From Rhodobacter sp. SY28-1 (lineage in GTDB: Bacteria; Pseudomonadota; Alphaproteobacteria; Rhodobacterales; Rhodobacteraceae): a stretch of DNA of 64,000 nucleotides. Shown here piece by piece: positions 1-9,303 of this stretch. Position 1 is the first letter of the stretch. The number at the start of each line of letters is the position of its first letter. The notes beneath the pieces are model-generated. The model was not told where the DNA came from. It ran no database searches and was given only the letters and a program-made list of their open reading frames with translations. The position numbers and the translations under genes were made by a program. Location of the stretch: assembly GCF_005222785.1 (NCBI RefSeq), contig NZ_STGH01000002.1, positions 955,817-1,019,816 on the forward strand, written 5' to 3'.

Positions 1-67
1 CAGCCTGATCCCCCTCGCCAACCTCGGCCAGCTTCAACCCACGACGGCTGCCACCAATGATCCGCAT
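1..67 (-). CDS. rsmD: 16S rRNA (guanine966-N2)-methyltransferase RsmD, 5' end only
   Basis: Only the first 22 codons lie in the window; the gene runs off the left edge. The start ATG is at 65-67 on the minus strand, and the peptide begins MRIIGGSRRGLKLAEVG. RsmD proteins typically open with MRIIGG followed by a basic R-G-x-x-L stretch. RsmD methylates G966 of 16S rRNA during 30S assembly. It sits downstream of the FAD reductase on the same strand, separated by a strong hairpin, so it is probably transcribed separately or by read-through. The call rests on a short N-terminus. Confidence 0.7.
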   Translation of the reverse strand, partial: MRIIGGSRRGLKLAEVGEGDQA

Positions 68-86
68 GTCCGCTCCGCGCGTGTCT

Positions 87-111
87 CCCCTCTCCCATTT
101 GGGGAGAGGGG
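87..111. terminator. 10-bp perfect hairpin between the FAD reductase stop and rsmD
   Basis: The arms CCCCTCTCCC (87-96) and GGGAGAGGGG (102-111) pair perfectly around a 5-nt loop. No long T-run follows on either strand. It lies 17 bp past the stop of the upstream minus-strand gene, so it may attenuate transcription or protect the 3' end. Confidence 0.5.
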
Positions 112-127
112 TCGGGGGTGAGGGGGG

Positions 128-1330
128 TCAGCCCTTCAGAAGCGCCTTCAGGTCGGGGGTCGAGACGATGACCTCGGCCGCCGGGGACTTGCCCATCTCG
201 ATCAGCCGCTTGCCGACCATATAGGCCCGGCTGTCGTTCATCGCATCCACCGCCAGCAGGTCCTCGCCCCGGTAGTACCAGAAGCTGACCGCCTCTCCCT
301 CGCCCTTCCGGGTGACGACCCGGTCATAGCCGATGTTGAGGCCCGCAATCTGTAGCTTCAGGTCGTACTGATCCGACCAGAACCACGGCTTCGCCCGATA
401 GGGCTGGCCCGCCCCCAGGATGTTCCCCGCCACTGCCTCGGCCTGGTCGATGGCATTGCCCACCGATTCCAGCCGGATGCGGCCACCTTTCCACGGAAAG
501 GACGCGCAATCCCCTGCCGACCAGATCGACGGGTCCGAGGTGCAGCCCATCTCGTCGGTGGCGATCCCGTTGTCGATCACCAGCCCGGCCGCCTCGGCCA
601 GTTGGGCGTTCGGCGTGATGCCGACCCCCACGATCACGAAGTCCGCCGGCAGCGTCCGCCCGTCCTTCAGAAGCGCGCCCTCGACCCGGTCATCGCCGAC
701 CAGCCGGTCCAGACCCGTGGACTCCAGCACCTTCACCCCATGCGCCTGATGCATCGACCGCACGAAATCCGAAGTTTCCGGCGCCGCCACCCGTTGCAGG
801 ATTCGCGGCGCCATCTCCAGCACCGTGACGTCGAGGCCCAGCTTCGAAGCCACCGCCGCCGCCTCAAGCCCGATATAGCCGCCACCGACGATGATGACCT
901 TGCGACCCGGCTGGAACTCGCCCCGCATCGCATCGACATCGGCCAGAGTACGGACGGTGTAGACCCCCTCCAGCCCGCCACCGATGGCTGCGGGCAGGCG
1001 GCGCGGCGTCGAGCCCGTGGTCAGTGCCAGATGGTCATAGCTGAGGGCCTCGCCCCCGACCGTCACCGTCTTGGCCACCGGGTCGATCCCGGTCACCGGC
1101 TGACCCAACCGCAGCTCGACTCCCTGCTCCGCCCAGAACTCGGGCGCACGCAGCCACAGCCGGTCTTCCTCCATCTCGCCCAGCAGATAGGCTTTGGACA
1201 GTGGTGGCCGCTGGTAGGGCGGGGCCGGCTCGTCGCCCAGAACGATGATCTCGCCCGCATGTCCCAGCGCCCGCAGCTTTGCCGACAGTGCCGCGCCCGC
1301 CTGCCCCGCCCCCACGATCACCACGCGCAT
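128..1330 (-). CDS. NAD(P)/FAD-dependent ferredoxin (rubredoxin/rhodocoxin-type) reductase
   Basis: A 400-residue cytoplasmic flavoprotein. It starts at ATG 1330 (MRVVIVGAGQAG); the frame stays open further upstream, but the FAD dinucleotide fold begins here. The first GxGxxG (residues 7-12) binds FAD, a second (VGGGYIG, about 148-154) binds NAD(P)H, and an SAGDCA motif near 275 closes the FAD site. Length and order match the putidaredoxin/rhodocoxin reductase group, which passes electrons from NADH to a small ferredoxin feeding a P450 or oxygenase. No ferredoxin or P450 gene is adjacent, so its partner cannot be named. It is divergent from the peroxiredoxin gene, with 89 bp between the starts. 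Confidence 0.82.
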   Translation of the reverse strand: MRVVIVGAGQAGAALSAKLRALGHAGEIIVLGDEPAPPYQRPPLSKAYLLGEMEEDRLWLRAPEFWAEQGVELRLGQPVTGIDPVAKTVTVGGEALSYDHLALTTGSTPRRLPAAIGGGLEGVYTVRTLADVDAMRGEFQPGRKVIIVGGGYIGLEAAAVASKLGLDVTVLEMAPRILQRVAAPETSDFVRSMHQAHGVKVLESTGLDRLVGDDRVEGALLKDGRTLPADFVIVGVGITPNAQLAEAAGLVIDNGIATDEMGCTSDPSIWSAGDCASFPWKGGRIRLESVGNAIDQAEAVAGNILGAGQPYRAKPWFWSDQYDLKLQIAGLNIGYDRVVTRKGEGEAVSFWYYRGEDLLAVDAMNDSRAYMVGKRLIEMGKSPAAEVIVSTPDLKALLKG

Positions 1331-1419
1331 CGCCGTCCCCCTCTGGCATGTTCCGCGCCGGACCCTATAACCCAAGGCATCACAGGTGCAACGCGCCAAC
1401 ACAGAAAGGACTGCCGAAA

Positions 1420-1905
1420 ATGACGATTGCCGAAGGCTCGAAACTTCCCGACGCCACCCTTCTCCGGATGGGCGAAAACGGGGCCGAGACGGTCAGCCTT
1501 GCCGACAGGCTCAAGGGCCGCAAAGTGGTGATCTTCGGCCTGCCCGGTGCCTATACCGGCACCTGTTCCACCGCGCATGTCCCCAGCTTCATCCGCACCG
1601 CCAAGAAGTTCGCCGAAAAGGGCGTGGACGAGATCATCTGCGTCGCCGTCAACGACCCCTTCGTGATGAAGGCCTGGGGCGAGGCGACCGGGGCCACCGC
1701 CGCCGGGATCACCATGCTGGGCGACGCGGATGCCAGCTTCACCAAGGCCATCGGCCAGCCGTTCGACGTGCCGCACCTCGGCTTCTTCAACCGGTCCAAG
1801 CGCTATTCGCTTCTGGCCGAGGACGGGGTGGTGACGAAGTTCAACCCGGAAACTGGCACCGGCTGCGAGATTTCGGCAGGCGAGCACCTCTTGTCGCAAC
1901 TCTGA
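1420..1905 (+). CDS. Peroxiredoxin of the Prx5 type
   Basis: 161 residues. The ATG at 1420 has an AAGGA ribosome site about 9 bp upstream. It reduces hydrogen peroxide and organic peroxides through a peroxidatic cysteine. The PGAYTGTCS motif places this residue at C49, with the T-x-x-C arrangement of the Prx5 group. A second cysteine near residue 149 (GTGCEIS) could be a resolving cysteine. There is no signal peptide, so it is cytosolic. No glutaredoxin domain is fused, so reducing power must come from glutaredoxin or thioredoxin encoded elsewhere. It ends at repeat copy 1, facing a convergent gene. Confidence 0.9.
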   Translation: MTIAEGSKLPDATLLRMGENGAETVSLADRLKGRKVVIFGLPGAYTGTCSTAHVPSFIRTAKKFAEKGVDEIICVAVNDPFVMKAWGEATGATAAGITMLGDADASFTKAIGQPFDVPHLGFFNRSKRYSLLAEDGVVTKFNPETGTGCEISAGEHLLSQL

Positions 1906-1910
1906 CGGAT

Positions 1911-1981
1911 CGCTCGTCGTCGACTTCGTCGCTCCTCGCTGGCGTCAGCCCTCCGAGGAGTAGACGAAGGCGCACGACGAG
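1911..1981 (+). repeat. Convergent-end palindromic repeat, copy 1
   Basis: A roughly 70-bp imperfect inverted repeat. The left arm at 1913-1938 begins CTCGTCGTCGACTTCGTC, and its right-arm counterpart lies at 1954-1981. Three further copies are at 9304-9370, 35463-35526 and 41326-41396. All four sit between the stop codons of two convergent genes. The arms contain small stems with TTC/TTCG loops (GACTTCGTC, and GCCTTCGGC in other copies). Possible roles are bidirectional terminator or mRNA 3'-end stabiliser. Confidence 0.75.
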
Positions 1982-1998
1982 GCCGTCGCCGGGGGGCG

Positions 1999-2373
1999 TC
2001 ACCCCTCGCGGACGTGCCGCTGGAAGGCACGTTTCAGAAGGTCCAGCTCGGCCCTCAGCAGGCTGACTTCGGCCCGGATGTCTTCCTCCAGCGGCTGCCC
2101 CGCGACCAGGGTGAACTGCGCCAGCGTCTGGCCCCCGGACTGCAGGACAAAGGTCTGCACCCCCTCGTTCAGGGCCCAGGCCGGGATCGGCACCCGCACG
2201 GCGAACTGCCCGGCCTTCCCCGGCACCGGCGTCACCTCGACCCCTTCGACCGCCCGGCCCGCATGCAGTGCCGCTACCGCAGGCGCATCTGTGTCCGCAC
2301 CGCTCAGCAGGCCTTCCCAGACCCCGTCGGCAATCCGGACCTGGACCAGCATCATCTTGGTCGCCTCGGTCAT
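1999..2373 (-). CDS. Hypothetical protein with C-terminal helical segment
   Basis: 124 residues, not recognised as a named family. The N-terminal two thirds is rich in valine, glycine and alternating hydrophobics, suggesting a small beta domain. From about residue 96 to the end it becomes charged and heptad-like (EEDIRAEVSLLRAELDLLKR), which reads as a short coiled coil. There is no signal peptide or membrane segment. It lies 9 bp downstream of the next minus-strand gene (2383-3156), so the two are probably co-transcribed. Function unknown. Confidence 0.6.
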   Translation of the reverse strand: MTEATKMMLVQVRIADGVWEGLLSGADTDAPAVAALHAGRAVEGVEVTPVPGKAGQFAVRVPIPAWALNEGVQTFVLQSGGQTLAQFTLVAGQPLEEDIRAEVSLLRAELDLLKRAFQRHVREG

Positions 2374-2382
2374 CCTGTCCCC

Positions 2383-3156
2383 TTACAACTCGGCCCGAGG
2401 CCGGCGGCTGATCAGCAGGTCCCGGATCACGATGCGCGTCATCGCGACGTCGTTCAGGATCAGGTCGACCCAGGCGCGTTCCACCCGCTTTTCGTTCATG
2501 TCGGCATAGGCAAGGTCGAATTCAGCCAGCTTGTCGCGACCCTCCTGCGGCAGGCTGCTGACTGGCTGCGACAGGTTCGGCCCGTGCTTGATGTTCAGCC
2601 TCGCATAGCCGCGCAATGGGGTTTCCGTGTCGATCACCATCTCGACCCGCACTAGATGCCGCGCCTTCAGGCCCTCGACCGCCGCTTCGGGCAGGTTCAT
2701 CGCCAGCGACAGGAAGGTGCCCTTGAAGCCGAAGATGTCGATGGCCAGCCCATAGGGCGCCCGGTCCTCGGCCTTGTCGTTGCGGACCTGCCGCACCACG
2801 ACCTCGCCCAGGGCGCAGTCGTGATACAGCGCCAGGTTCTCGCCGATCGCGGTCCGGTCCGACTGGGCGACCGCCCCCGGCTCGGCCAGCGCCCCGCGCC
2901 ACAGGTCGGGACGCCAGGCCCAGTCGGTGCCCAGAGGCATCTGGGGCAGGCCCGATTGCAAGGCCGGAACCGCCATCCGGGCGTCCGCCGCCTGCATGAC
3001 CCGGTCGAGATGGCGCCGCAAGCCGCGCGCTTCGGCCCGCAAGGCGCGGACCTCGAAGCTTTCCAGATCGCCAACGGCCCCCGCCAGCCGCGCCCAGCGC
3101 TGTTCGGCCCGGCGCTGATGCCAGCCTTCCAGAAACTGCCCGACGCGACCGGCCAT
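2383..3156 (-). CDS. Conserved hypothetical protein (DUF6478-like)
   Basis: 257 residues with an arginine- and alanine-rich helical N-terminus (about 1-60), followed by a soluble domain with the conserved-looking segment GLAIDIFGFKGTFLSL around 140-155. It resembles a Rhodobacteraceae-conserved family that I recall as DUF6478; that name is from memory and unverified. No signal peptide or transmembrane helix is evident. It starts 6 bp from the ilvD stop and precedes another hypothetical gene by 9 bp, so the trio ilvD-2383-1999 probably shares a transcript. Confidence 0.6.
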   Translation of the reverse strand: MAGRVGQFLEGWHQRRAEQRWARLAGAVGDLESFEVRALRAEARGLRRHLDRVMQAADARMAVPALQSGLPQMPLGTDWAWRPDLWRGALAEPGAVAQSDRTAIGENLALYHDCALGEVVVRQVRNDKAEDRAPYGLAIDIFGFKGTFLSLAMNLPEAAVEGLKARHLVRVEMVIDTETPLRGYARLNIKHGPNLSQPVSSLPQEGRDKLAEFDLAYADMNEKRVERAWVDLILNDVAMTRIVIRDLLISRRPRAEL

Positions 3157-3162
3157 GACGCC

Positions 3163-4896
3163 TTACTGGTCCATGTAGACGTGGCTTTCGCCCTTGCCGC
3201 CCGGATGCGTCACCGCCCCCCAGCGCGCACCGCCGCAGAGCTTGGCGAACTTGTGCACCGCACCAGAGGTATAGGCCGTCTTGCGCGGTCCCTTCCACTC
3301 GGCCTTGCGCTTGGCCAGTTCCTCATCCGACAGCGCCACCGACAGTTCGCCCGTGACCGCGTTCAGCGTGATGATGTCGCCTGTTTTCAGCAGGGCAATC
3401 GGCCCGCCATGCGCCGCTTCCGGCCCGACGTGACCCACGCAGAAGCCCCGCGTCGCGCCAGAGAACCGGCCATCGGTGATCAGCGCCACTTTCTTGCCCA
3501 TGCCCTGACCCGACAGCGCCGCCGTGGTCGCCAGCATCTCCCGCATCCCCGGGCCGCCTGCCGGGCCTTCGTTGCGGATAACGATGACCTCGCCTTCCTT
3601 GTATTCCCGCGCCTTGACGGCGGCGAAGGCGTCTTCCTCACACTCGAACACCCGCGCCGGGCCGGTGAACTTCTGCTCGGCCTCGGTCATGCCTGCGACC
3701 TTCACGATGGCCCCGTCGGGCGCAAGGTTGCCCTTCAGGCTGACCACGCCGCCCGTCTTGGTGATGGGCGAGCCGATGTCATAGATCACGCGACCGTCCG
3801 CCTCGCCGCGGATCTCGTCCAGGCTTTCGCCCAGCGTCTTGCCGGATGCGGTGATGCAGTCGAGGTGCAGAAGCCCCGCTTTCGCCAGCTCCTTCATCAC
3901 CACGGCCACACCGCCCACTTCGTGCAGGTCCTTGGCGACATACTTCCCGCCCGGACGCAGGTCGACGAAGTAAGGCGTGTCTTTCATGCAAGCCGCCACG
4001 TCGAACAGGTCAAAGTCGATCCCCGCCTCATGCGCAATTGCGGGCAGGTGCAGCGCCGCGTTGGTGGAACCACCCGTGCAGCCGACGACGCGGGCCGCGT
4101 TCTCCAGCGACTTCCGCGTCACGATGTCCCGCGCGCGGATGTTCTTCTCGATCAAGTTCATGACAGCCACGCCCGAAGCCTCGCAGAACTGGTCGCGGGA
4201 CTCATATGGCGCCGGGGCGGACGACGAGTTGAGCAGCGCCAGCCCGATCGCTTCCGACACGCAGGCCATCGTGTTCGCGGTATACTGCGCGCCGCAGGCA
4301 CCGCTGGACGGGCAGGCCACTCGCTCCATGATTTCCAGTTCCGCGTCCGACAGGTTCCCGGCCTGGTGCTTGCCCACGGCCTCGAACATGTCCTGCACGG
4401 TGATGTCCTGGCCATTGTAGCGGCCGGGCAGGATCGACCCGCCATAGATGAACACACTGGGGACATTCAGGCGAACCATCGCCATCATCATCCCCGGCAG
4501 GGACTTGTCGCAACCCGCAAGCCCCACGATCGCGTCATAGCAATGCCCGCGCATCGTCAGTTCCACAGTGTCCGCAATCGCATCGCGCGAGGCCAGCGAG
4601 GACCGCATCCCCTCATGCCCCATGGCGATCCCGTCGGTCACGGTGATCGTCGTGAACTCGCGCGGGGTGCCGCCGCCCTTCTTCACGCCATGCTTCACGA
4701 CCTGAGCCTGCCGGTTCAGCGCGATGTTGCAGGGGGCTGCTTCGTTCCAGCAGGTGGCGACGCCGACCCAGGGCTGGTGGATTTCCTCTTCCGTGATGCC
4801 CATCGCGTAGAAATAGCTGCGGTGCGGCGCACGGGCTGGGCCCTCGGTCACATGGCGGCTGGGAAGCTTCGACTTGTCGAAACGCTGATTGGTCAT
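3163..4896 (-). CDS. ilvD: Dihydroxy-acid dehydratase
   Basis: 577 residues. The ATG at 4896 was chosen because an AAGGAGC site precedes it and [15 protein letters not shown] is the usual start; a longer open frame to 5016 lacks these. The enzyme dehydrates 2,3-dihydroxy acids to 2-keto acids in valine, isoleucine and pantothenate synthesis, using an Fe-S cluster and Mg2+. Candidate cluster cysteines are C49 ([11 protein letters not shown]), C129 ([10 protein letters not shown]) and C201 ([13 protein letters not shown]). The RFSGATRG motif near the C-terminus is typical of the IlvD/Edd family. Length and motifs indicate a complete enzyme. Confidence 0.96.
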   Translation of the reverse strand: MTNQRFDKSKLPSRHVTEGPARAPHRSYFYAMGITEEEIHQPWVGVATCWNEAAPCNIALNRQAQVVKHGVKKGGGTPREFTTITVTDGIAMGHEGMRSSLASRDAIADTVELTMRGHCYDAIVGLAGCDKSLPGMMMAMVRLNVPSVFIYGGSILPGRYNGQDITVQDMFEAVGKHQAGNLSDAELEIMERVACPSSGACGAQYTANTMACVSEAIGLALLNSSSAPAPYESRDQFCEASGVAVMNLIEKNIRARDIVTRKSLENAARVVGCTGGSTNAALHLPAIAHEAGIDFDLFDVAACMKDTPYFVDLRPGGKYVAKDLHEVGGVAVVMKELAKAGLLHLDCITASGKTLGESLDEIRGEADGRVIYDIGSPITKTGGVVSLKGNLAPDGAIVKVAGMTEAEQKFTGPARVFECEEDAFAAVKAREYKEGEVIVIRNEGPAGGPGMREMLATTAALSGQGMGKKVALITDGRFSGATRGFCVGHVGPEAAHGGPIALLKTGDIITLNAVTGELSVALSDEELAKRKAEWKGPRKTAYTSGAVHKFAKLCGGARWGAVTHPGGKGESHVYMDQ

Positions 4897-4981
4897 GACG
4901 GCTCCTTGCGGGCAATGGGCATGCGTTGGCTCGCCGCAAGGGATAAAGGCCCGCCCCGCCCGGGGCAAGCCGATTTGGGCC

Positions 4982-6061
4982 TCAGGGACCGCTGCCGTTG
5001 ATCGCGACGGTCGCACTTTGCATCAGACCGTCAAGTTGCAGACGCAACCCGTCGACGAGGCCGACATAGGCTTTCAGCACGCCAGCCAGCGCCGGCACCG
5101 CCTCTGCCAGGGCATCGGCGCTGATGTAAAGCGCGGCCCCGACAATCGCGAGCGTCATCACCAGAAGGAAACCGCTGCGGAAGCTGCTGCGCCCTTCCGT
5201 CGCGACGTCACCCGGCTCGTCAGCTGCCGTGTCGATCAGTTGCTCGCTGGGCCGCAGCGTCGAGTTGATCTCTTCAACATCCGGCAGTCGGGTCCGGCGT
5301 CCGGCAAGCTTGTCATCCGCATCCTCGGCTGGCGCCACGGTGTCCGCATCGGTGCTGATGACCTCGACCGGCTTTTTCTTCACCGCCGGGGCGGACTCGA
5401 TCCCCAGGTCGGCCTGCACTTCTAGTGGCTTCCCGACATCGGACTTCCGCGCCAAAGCCTCGCGCTCGGCCTCCTCGCGCAGGATCGCCAGCACTGACTC
5501 GTCCACCGCATAGGCGGCCGGTGCCGCCGCCGCAGCCGCCGGAGGATCACCCGTCAGGTCCTCATCCGCATCCGTCTCGACCGGCTGCACCACAACCGGA
5601 TCGGCGGCAACGGATGCTGCCATCGGTGCCGGGTCTGCACTCGCCGCGACAATCTCGACCTTGGGCTCTTCAACCGGGTCCGGCTCGGCCTGCACCTCGA
5701 CAACCGGCTCGACCGTCGGCTCCACGACTGGCTCCACGACCGGCTCGATGGCCGCCGCAGGGGCATCCGGCTCCACGGCCTCGGCCCTTACCTCAGGCTC
5801 CGGCTCGACGGGTTCGACCACAGGGGCAGTGTCCGCCACAGGTGTCGGTTCCGGCACTGGCGCAGGCTCTGGCTCAGGGACCTTGGCACTTGGCGGCGCA
5901 ACCACCGGGGCCGCCGCCACCGTCTCTGCAACCGCCGCGCGTGAGCGCATCTGATACCACGCATGTCCGCAATTCGCGCACTGCACGTCGCGCCCCGTTT
6001 CCGGAATCGCGTCCTCGGGTACCTCGTACTTGGCCTCGCAATTCGGGCAAACCAACCGCAT
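4982..6061 (-). CDS. Zinc-ribbon (MJ0042-type) membrane-anchored protein
   Basis: 359 residues. The first 36 hold a CxxC...CxxC zinc ribbon ([11 protein letters not shown], then CANCGHAWY). A long disordered stretch follows (about 55-180), made of Pro/Glu/Val repeats such as PVVEPVVEP. One transmembrane helix near residues 300-318 ([17 protein letters not shown]) anchors it, and about 40 residues follow. Family proteins are widespread in alphaproteobacteria and lack a firm function. It is divergent from ftsE, with 178 bp between the starts, an arrangement that hints at a shared promoter region with the division genes. The low-complexity linker argues against an enzyme. Confidence 0.78.
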   Translation of the reverse strand: MRLVCPNCEAKYEVPEDAIPETGRDVQCANCGHAWYQMRSRAAVAETVAAAPVVAPPSAKVPEPEPAPVPEPTPVADTAPVVEPVEPEPEVRAEAVEPDAPAAAIEPVVEPVVEPTVEPVVEVQAEPDPVEEPKVEIVAASADPAPMAASVAADPVVVQPVETDADEDLTGDPPAAAAAAPAAYAVDESVLAILREEAEREALARKSDVGKPLEVQADLGIESAPAVKKKPVEVISTDADTVAPAEDADDKLAGRRTRLPDVEEINSTLRPSEQLIDTAADEPGDVATEGRSSFRSGFLLVMTLAIVGAALYISADALAEAVPALAGVLKAYVGLVDGLRLQLDGLMQSATVAINGSGP

Positions 6062-6239
6062 TATTGTCCCTCAAAGCCTGTTTTTCCGGTCGCCTCGCAA
6101 AGGTGTAAACCTTAATTCCTGTCGTTCCAAGGCCTTGTCGCGCGCTCTTGTGCAATCGTTTCCCCCTGTGCGATGGAAAGCGCAGTGACAGGGGCGCTGC
6201 ACAAGACCGACGCCCTGGGGACTGCGGCAGGGGAACGGC

Positions 6240-6911
6240 GTGATCACATTCGAGAACGTGGCCTACAGCTATGGCGGAGGCGAGCTTCTGTCCGATGTGT
6301 CGCTGAAGCTGGCACCCGGGTCCTTCCATTTCCTGACCGGCCCGTCGGGCGCGGGGAAATCCACCTTCCTGAAACTCGCCTATGCCGAGCTTCGCCCGAC
6401 CTCGGGCCGCGTCACCCTGTTCGACAACGACGTGACCAAGCTGTCGCGTGACGATGTTGCCCGCACCCGCCGCCGCATCGGCATCGTGCACCAGGACTGC
6501 AAGTTCCTCGACCACATGACCCTTGCCGCCAACATGGCACTCCCCTTCACCGTCTCGGACCGCGAAAGCAGCCCCCAGGACCTGGATGATCTTCTGTCTT
6601 GGGTCGGCCTCAAGCACCTCGCCGACGCGCTGCCCCCGCAACTGTCCGGCGGCGAACGCCAGCGCGCGGCCCTCGCCCGCGCCGTCATCGTCGACCCCGA
6701 CGTGATCCTGGCGGACGAACCGACCGGCAACGTCGACTGGGAGATGTCCCTGCGCATCCTCACGCTGCTGGTGGAACTGAACAAGATGGGCAAGACCATC
6801 CTCGTCGCCACCCACGACCTGAACCTGATCCGCCAGGCCAAGGCGCAGATCCAGGCCCGCGTGCTGCGCATTGCGAAACATCGCGTCCAGCTTGCGGGGG
6901 CCGACCTGTGA
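6240..6911 (+). CDS. ftsE: Cell division ATP-binding protein FtsE
   Basis: 223 residues with a GTG start at 6240 preceded by GGGGAA. FtsE is the ATPase of the FtsEX complex at the division septum, which activates periplasmic cell-wall hydrolases through FtsX. Walker A is GPSGAGKST (residues 34-42), the signature is LSGGERQ near 136, and Walker B is ILADEPTGNVD near 160. The NVD in place of the usual NLD is a minor variant. The ftsX start overlaps this stop by 4 bp (GTGA), a translational-coupling arrangement. plsC follows in the same operon. Confidence 0.93.
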   Translation: MITFENVAYSYGGGELLSDVSLKLAPGSFHFLTGPSGAGKSTFLKLAYAELRPTSGRVTLFDNDVTKLSRDDVARTRRRIGIVHQDCKFLDHMTLAANMALPFTVSDRESSPQDLDDLLSWVGLKHLADALPPQLSGGERQRAALARAVIVDPDVILADEPTGNVDWEMSLRILTLLVELNKMGKTILVATHDLNLIRQAKAQIQARVLRIAKHRVQLAGADL

Positions 6912-7804
6912 GACCCCCCGCCGCCAAACCCGCCTCGCCCGCCACCCGCGCGCTGGAGGTCGTTCCGCCTTCCGGCCCGACCGCCTGGCTGACCACCTTC
7001 ACCGCCGGCGCGATGACCTTTCTCTGCGTCTTCGCCCTCGCCCTTTCCCTCGCTTCGGGTCGCCTTGCCAACCGCTGGTCCGAGGCGCTCGCCAAGACCT
7101 CGACCATCCGCCTCTCCGCCCCGGCCGAACAGGTGCAGATCCAGACCGACGCGATCCTTGCCGCCCTCGCCACCACCCCCGGCATCGCCAGCTACCGCGC
7201 GCTGGACGATGCCGAGACGCGCGCCCTTCTGGAACCCTGGTTCGGTCCCGGTCTGCCCGTCGAGGCCCTGCCGATCCCCCGCCTGATCGAGGTGGTCGAG
7301 GCCGATCCGCCCTACGACTCCGAAGGGCTGAAACAGCGCCTCGCCGCCGAGGCCCCCGGCGCGCTCCTCGACGATCACACCCGCTGGCGCCGCCCCCTGG
7401 CTGAGGCCGCCAGCCGTATCCGCCTGCTCGGTGGCCTCTCCATCGCGCTGATCGGCGCCGCGATGGCCGCGATGATCACCCTCGCCGCCCGCGCGGCACT
7501 GGCAACGAATGCCGAGGTGATCCGCGTCCTCCGCCTCGTTGGCGCCAAGGACAGCTACATCGCCCGTGCCTTCGTCCGCCGCTTCACGCTCCGCACCCTG
7601 GCCGGGGCCGCCGTGGGCGCCGCTGCGGGCCTGATCGGCGTCGCCGCCCTTCCCGCTGCCGATGCCGCCGGTGGCTTCCTGACCGGCCTCGGCTTCACCG
7701 GACTGGGCTGGCTCTGGCCCTTTGCCCTGCCCCCTCTTGCGGCTATCGTGGCGTTCCTCGCCACCCGCCGCGCGGCCTTCCAGAAACTGCGAGAGCTGAC
7801 ATGA
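6908..7804 (+). CDS. ftsX: Cell division permease-like protein FtsX
   Basis: 298 residues. The GTG at 6908 overlaps the ftsE stop, and an upstream extension of the frame is antisense-like noise. The topology is that of FtsX: a first helix near residues 30-48 (MTFLCVFALALSLASG), a periplasmic domain to about 165, then three helices (SIALIGAAMAAMITLAA, the glycine/alanine-rich segment near 235, and the C-terminal WPFALPPLAAIVAFLA). It couples FtsE ATP hydrolysis to septal peptidoglycan hydrolase activation. Its stop overlaps the plsC ATG (ATGA). Confidence 0.9.
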   Translation: MRPPAAKPASPATRALEVVPPSGPTAWLTTFTAGAMTFLCVFALALSLASGRLANRWSEALAKTSTIRLSAPAEQVQIQTDAILAALATTPGIASYRALDDAETRALLEPWFGPGLPVEALPIPRLIEVVEADPPYDSEGLKQRLAAEAPGALLDDHTRWRRPLAEAASRIRLLGGLSIALIGAAMAAMITLAARAALATNAEVIRVLRLVGAKDSYIARAFVRRFTLRTLAGAAVGAAAGLIGVAALPAADAAGGFLTGLGFTGLGWLWPFALPPLAAIVAFLATRRAAFQKLRELT

Positions 7805-8529
7805 CCCCGATCCGCTGGCTGCTCTCTCTCGTCTTCATCATCCAGATGTATCTGGCGATGGCCGTGATCGCCGTCCTCTTCGCCCCCTGGGCGCTCTTCT
7901 CCCGCCACGGTGCGCGGGTCGCCTGCAAGACCTTCTGCCGCTGGGTGATCTTCACCCTGCGCGCCCTGTGCGGCACCCGGTCCGAAGTGCGCGGCACACC
8001 CCCCACCGGCGAATGCATCATTGCGGCCAAGCACCAAAGCTTTCTCGACATCATCCTGATCTTCAACGCGGTCCCTGCGGGCAAGTTCATCATGAAGCGG
8101 GAACTGCTCTATACGCCCTTCCTCGGCCAATACGCCCTGCGCATCGGCTGCGTGCCGGTGAACCGCGGCAAGCGCGGCGCGGCCATCGCCAAGATGAAGG
8201 CCGATGTGGCGAAGGGCACCGCCGAGCCCGGCCAGCTGATCATCTACCCGCAGGGCACCCGCGTCGCGCCCGGTGCCACCAAGCCCTACAAGGTCGGCAC
8301 CGGCCTGCTTTACGAACAGCTCGGCCAGCCCTGCCATCCGGTCGCGGCGAATGTCGGGGTCTTCTGGCCAAAACACGGCATCCTGCGCAAACCCGGCCTC
8401 GCCGTCGTCGAATTCCTGGACCCCATCGCCCCGGGCCTTGCGATCCCCGACTTCATGGCACGACTTGAGGCAGAGGTCGAAACCTACTCCAACCGCCTGA
8501 TGGCCGAAGCCGGGTTCAGCGCCCGATAA
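7801..8529 (+). CDS. plsC: 1-acyl-sn-glycerol-3-phosphate acyltransferase
   Basis: 242 residues of the PlsC/LPLAT family, which acylates lysophosphatidic acid to phosphatidic acid at the inner membrane. The catalytic HX4D motif is KHQSFLD (H78 to D83). The substrate-binding block is YPQGTR near 150, which replaces the more common FPEGTR. A membrane helix covers about residues 7-32. Start ATG 7801 overlaps the ftsX stop, so phospholipid synthesis and FtsEX expression are transcriptionally linked here. Confidence 0.9.
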   Translation: MTPIRWLLSLVFIIQMYLAMAVIAVLFAPWALFSRHGARVACKTFCRWVIFTLRALCGTRSEVRGTPPTGECIIAAKHQSFLDIILIFNAVPAGKFIMKRELLYTPFLGQYALRIGCVPVNRGKRGAAIAKMKADVAKGTAEPGQLIIYPQGTRVAPGATKPYKVGTGLLYEQLGQPCHPVAANVGVFWPKHGILRKPGLAVVEFLDPIAPGLAIPDFMARLEAEVETYSNRLMAEAGFSAR

Positions 8530-8614
8530 TCACCGAAAGCGACGAGTCCAGGTGCTCGGAAACCTTCGGTCATTGTGCATCTTGCCCATGTCGGAAATAC
8601 TCCACGGGTAGGAA

Positions 8615-8645
8615 GCCGGTTTCGCCACCGGTTCAAGAAACCGGC
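8615..8645. other. Inverted repeat in the plsC-8695 spacer
   Basis: GCCGGTTTC (8615-8623) and GAAACCGGC (8637-8645) pair perfectly over 9 bp with a 13-nt loop, in the 165-bp spacer after plsC. There is no T-run, so it may be a weak terminator or a leader hairpin of the following gene. Confidence 0.35.
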
Positions 8646-8694
8646 GGACAGCGGAGCGTGTGAAACCCTCCGGGGCCAGACAGAGGCGCCACGC

Positions 8695-9300
8695 ATGACC
8701 TGGATCACCACCCTCGACGACCTCCACACCCACTACGGCCAGCCTGCCGAAGCCGCGACCGTCAAAGTCACGCCGCACCTGACCCCGGCCTACCGCGCCT
8801 GGATCGACCGCTCCCGCTTCTGCATCCTGACGACCGTCGGCCCGGAAGGCACCGACGGCAGCCCCCGCGGCGACGAAGGCCCGGTGGTCAGCGTCCTCGA
8901 CCCGCAGACGCTCGCGCTGCCCGACTGGTACGGCAACAACCGCATCGACAGCCTGCGCAACATCGTCCGCGATGGCCGCGTCAGCCTGATGTTCCTCATC
9001 CCCGGCGCGAATAACGCGCTGCGGGTCAACGGCACCGCCAAACTCACCTCCGACCCGGCCCTCCGCGCCCGCTTCGACCGCGACGGCAGGCAGCCCCGCA
9101 CCGTCATCGTGATCCGCATCAGTGAGGTCTATTCGCAATGCGCCCGCGCCCTGATCCGCGCAGGCCTATGGACTTCCGGCGACCAATCGCAGGGCCTTCC
9201 CACGGTGGGCGACATGCTGCGCGAGATCACAGAAGGCCGGATCGACGGCCAGGCCTATGACGCCAACTGGCCGGGCCGGGCCGCGCAGACCATGTGGTGA
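8695..9300 (+). CDS. PNPOx-fold FMN-dependent flavoprotein (MSMEG_1061-like)
   Basis: 201 residues. The chosen ATG at 8695 (MTWITTLDDLH) follows a weak site; the open frame extends 120 bp upstream without family-like sequence. The core has the split-barrel pattern of pyridoxamine-phosphate-oxidase-like proteins: RSRFCILTTVGPEGTDGSPRG near 42-62, LPDWYGNNRIDSLRNI near 80-95, and GLRVNG-type strands afterwards. Such proteins bind FMN or F420 and act on varied small molecules; the substrate cannot be inferred. It is probably not the true PdxH, which has other conserved C-terminal residues. It ends at repeat copy 2. Confidence 0.75.
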   Translation: MTWITTLDDLHTHYGQPAEAATVKVTPHLTPAYRAWIDRSRFCILTTVGPEGTDGSPRGDEGPVVSVLDPQTLALPDWYGNNRIDSLRNIVRDGRVSLMFLIPGANNALRVNGTAKLTSDPALRARFDRDGRQPRTVIVIRISEVYSQCARALIRAGLWTSGDQSQGLPTVGDMLREITEGRIDGQAYDANWPGRAAQTMW

Positions 9301-9303
9301 ACC

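Noticed and set aside
2656..5001. A 781-codon open frame on the plus strand
   Set aside because: It lies antisense to ilvD and the 2383 gene, is rich in Arg, His and Pro as expected of a mirror frame in GC-rich DNA, and has no recognisable motif or ribosome site.
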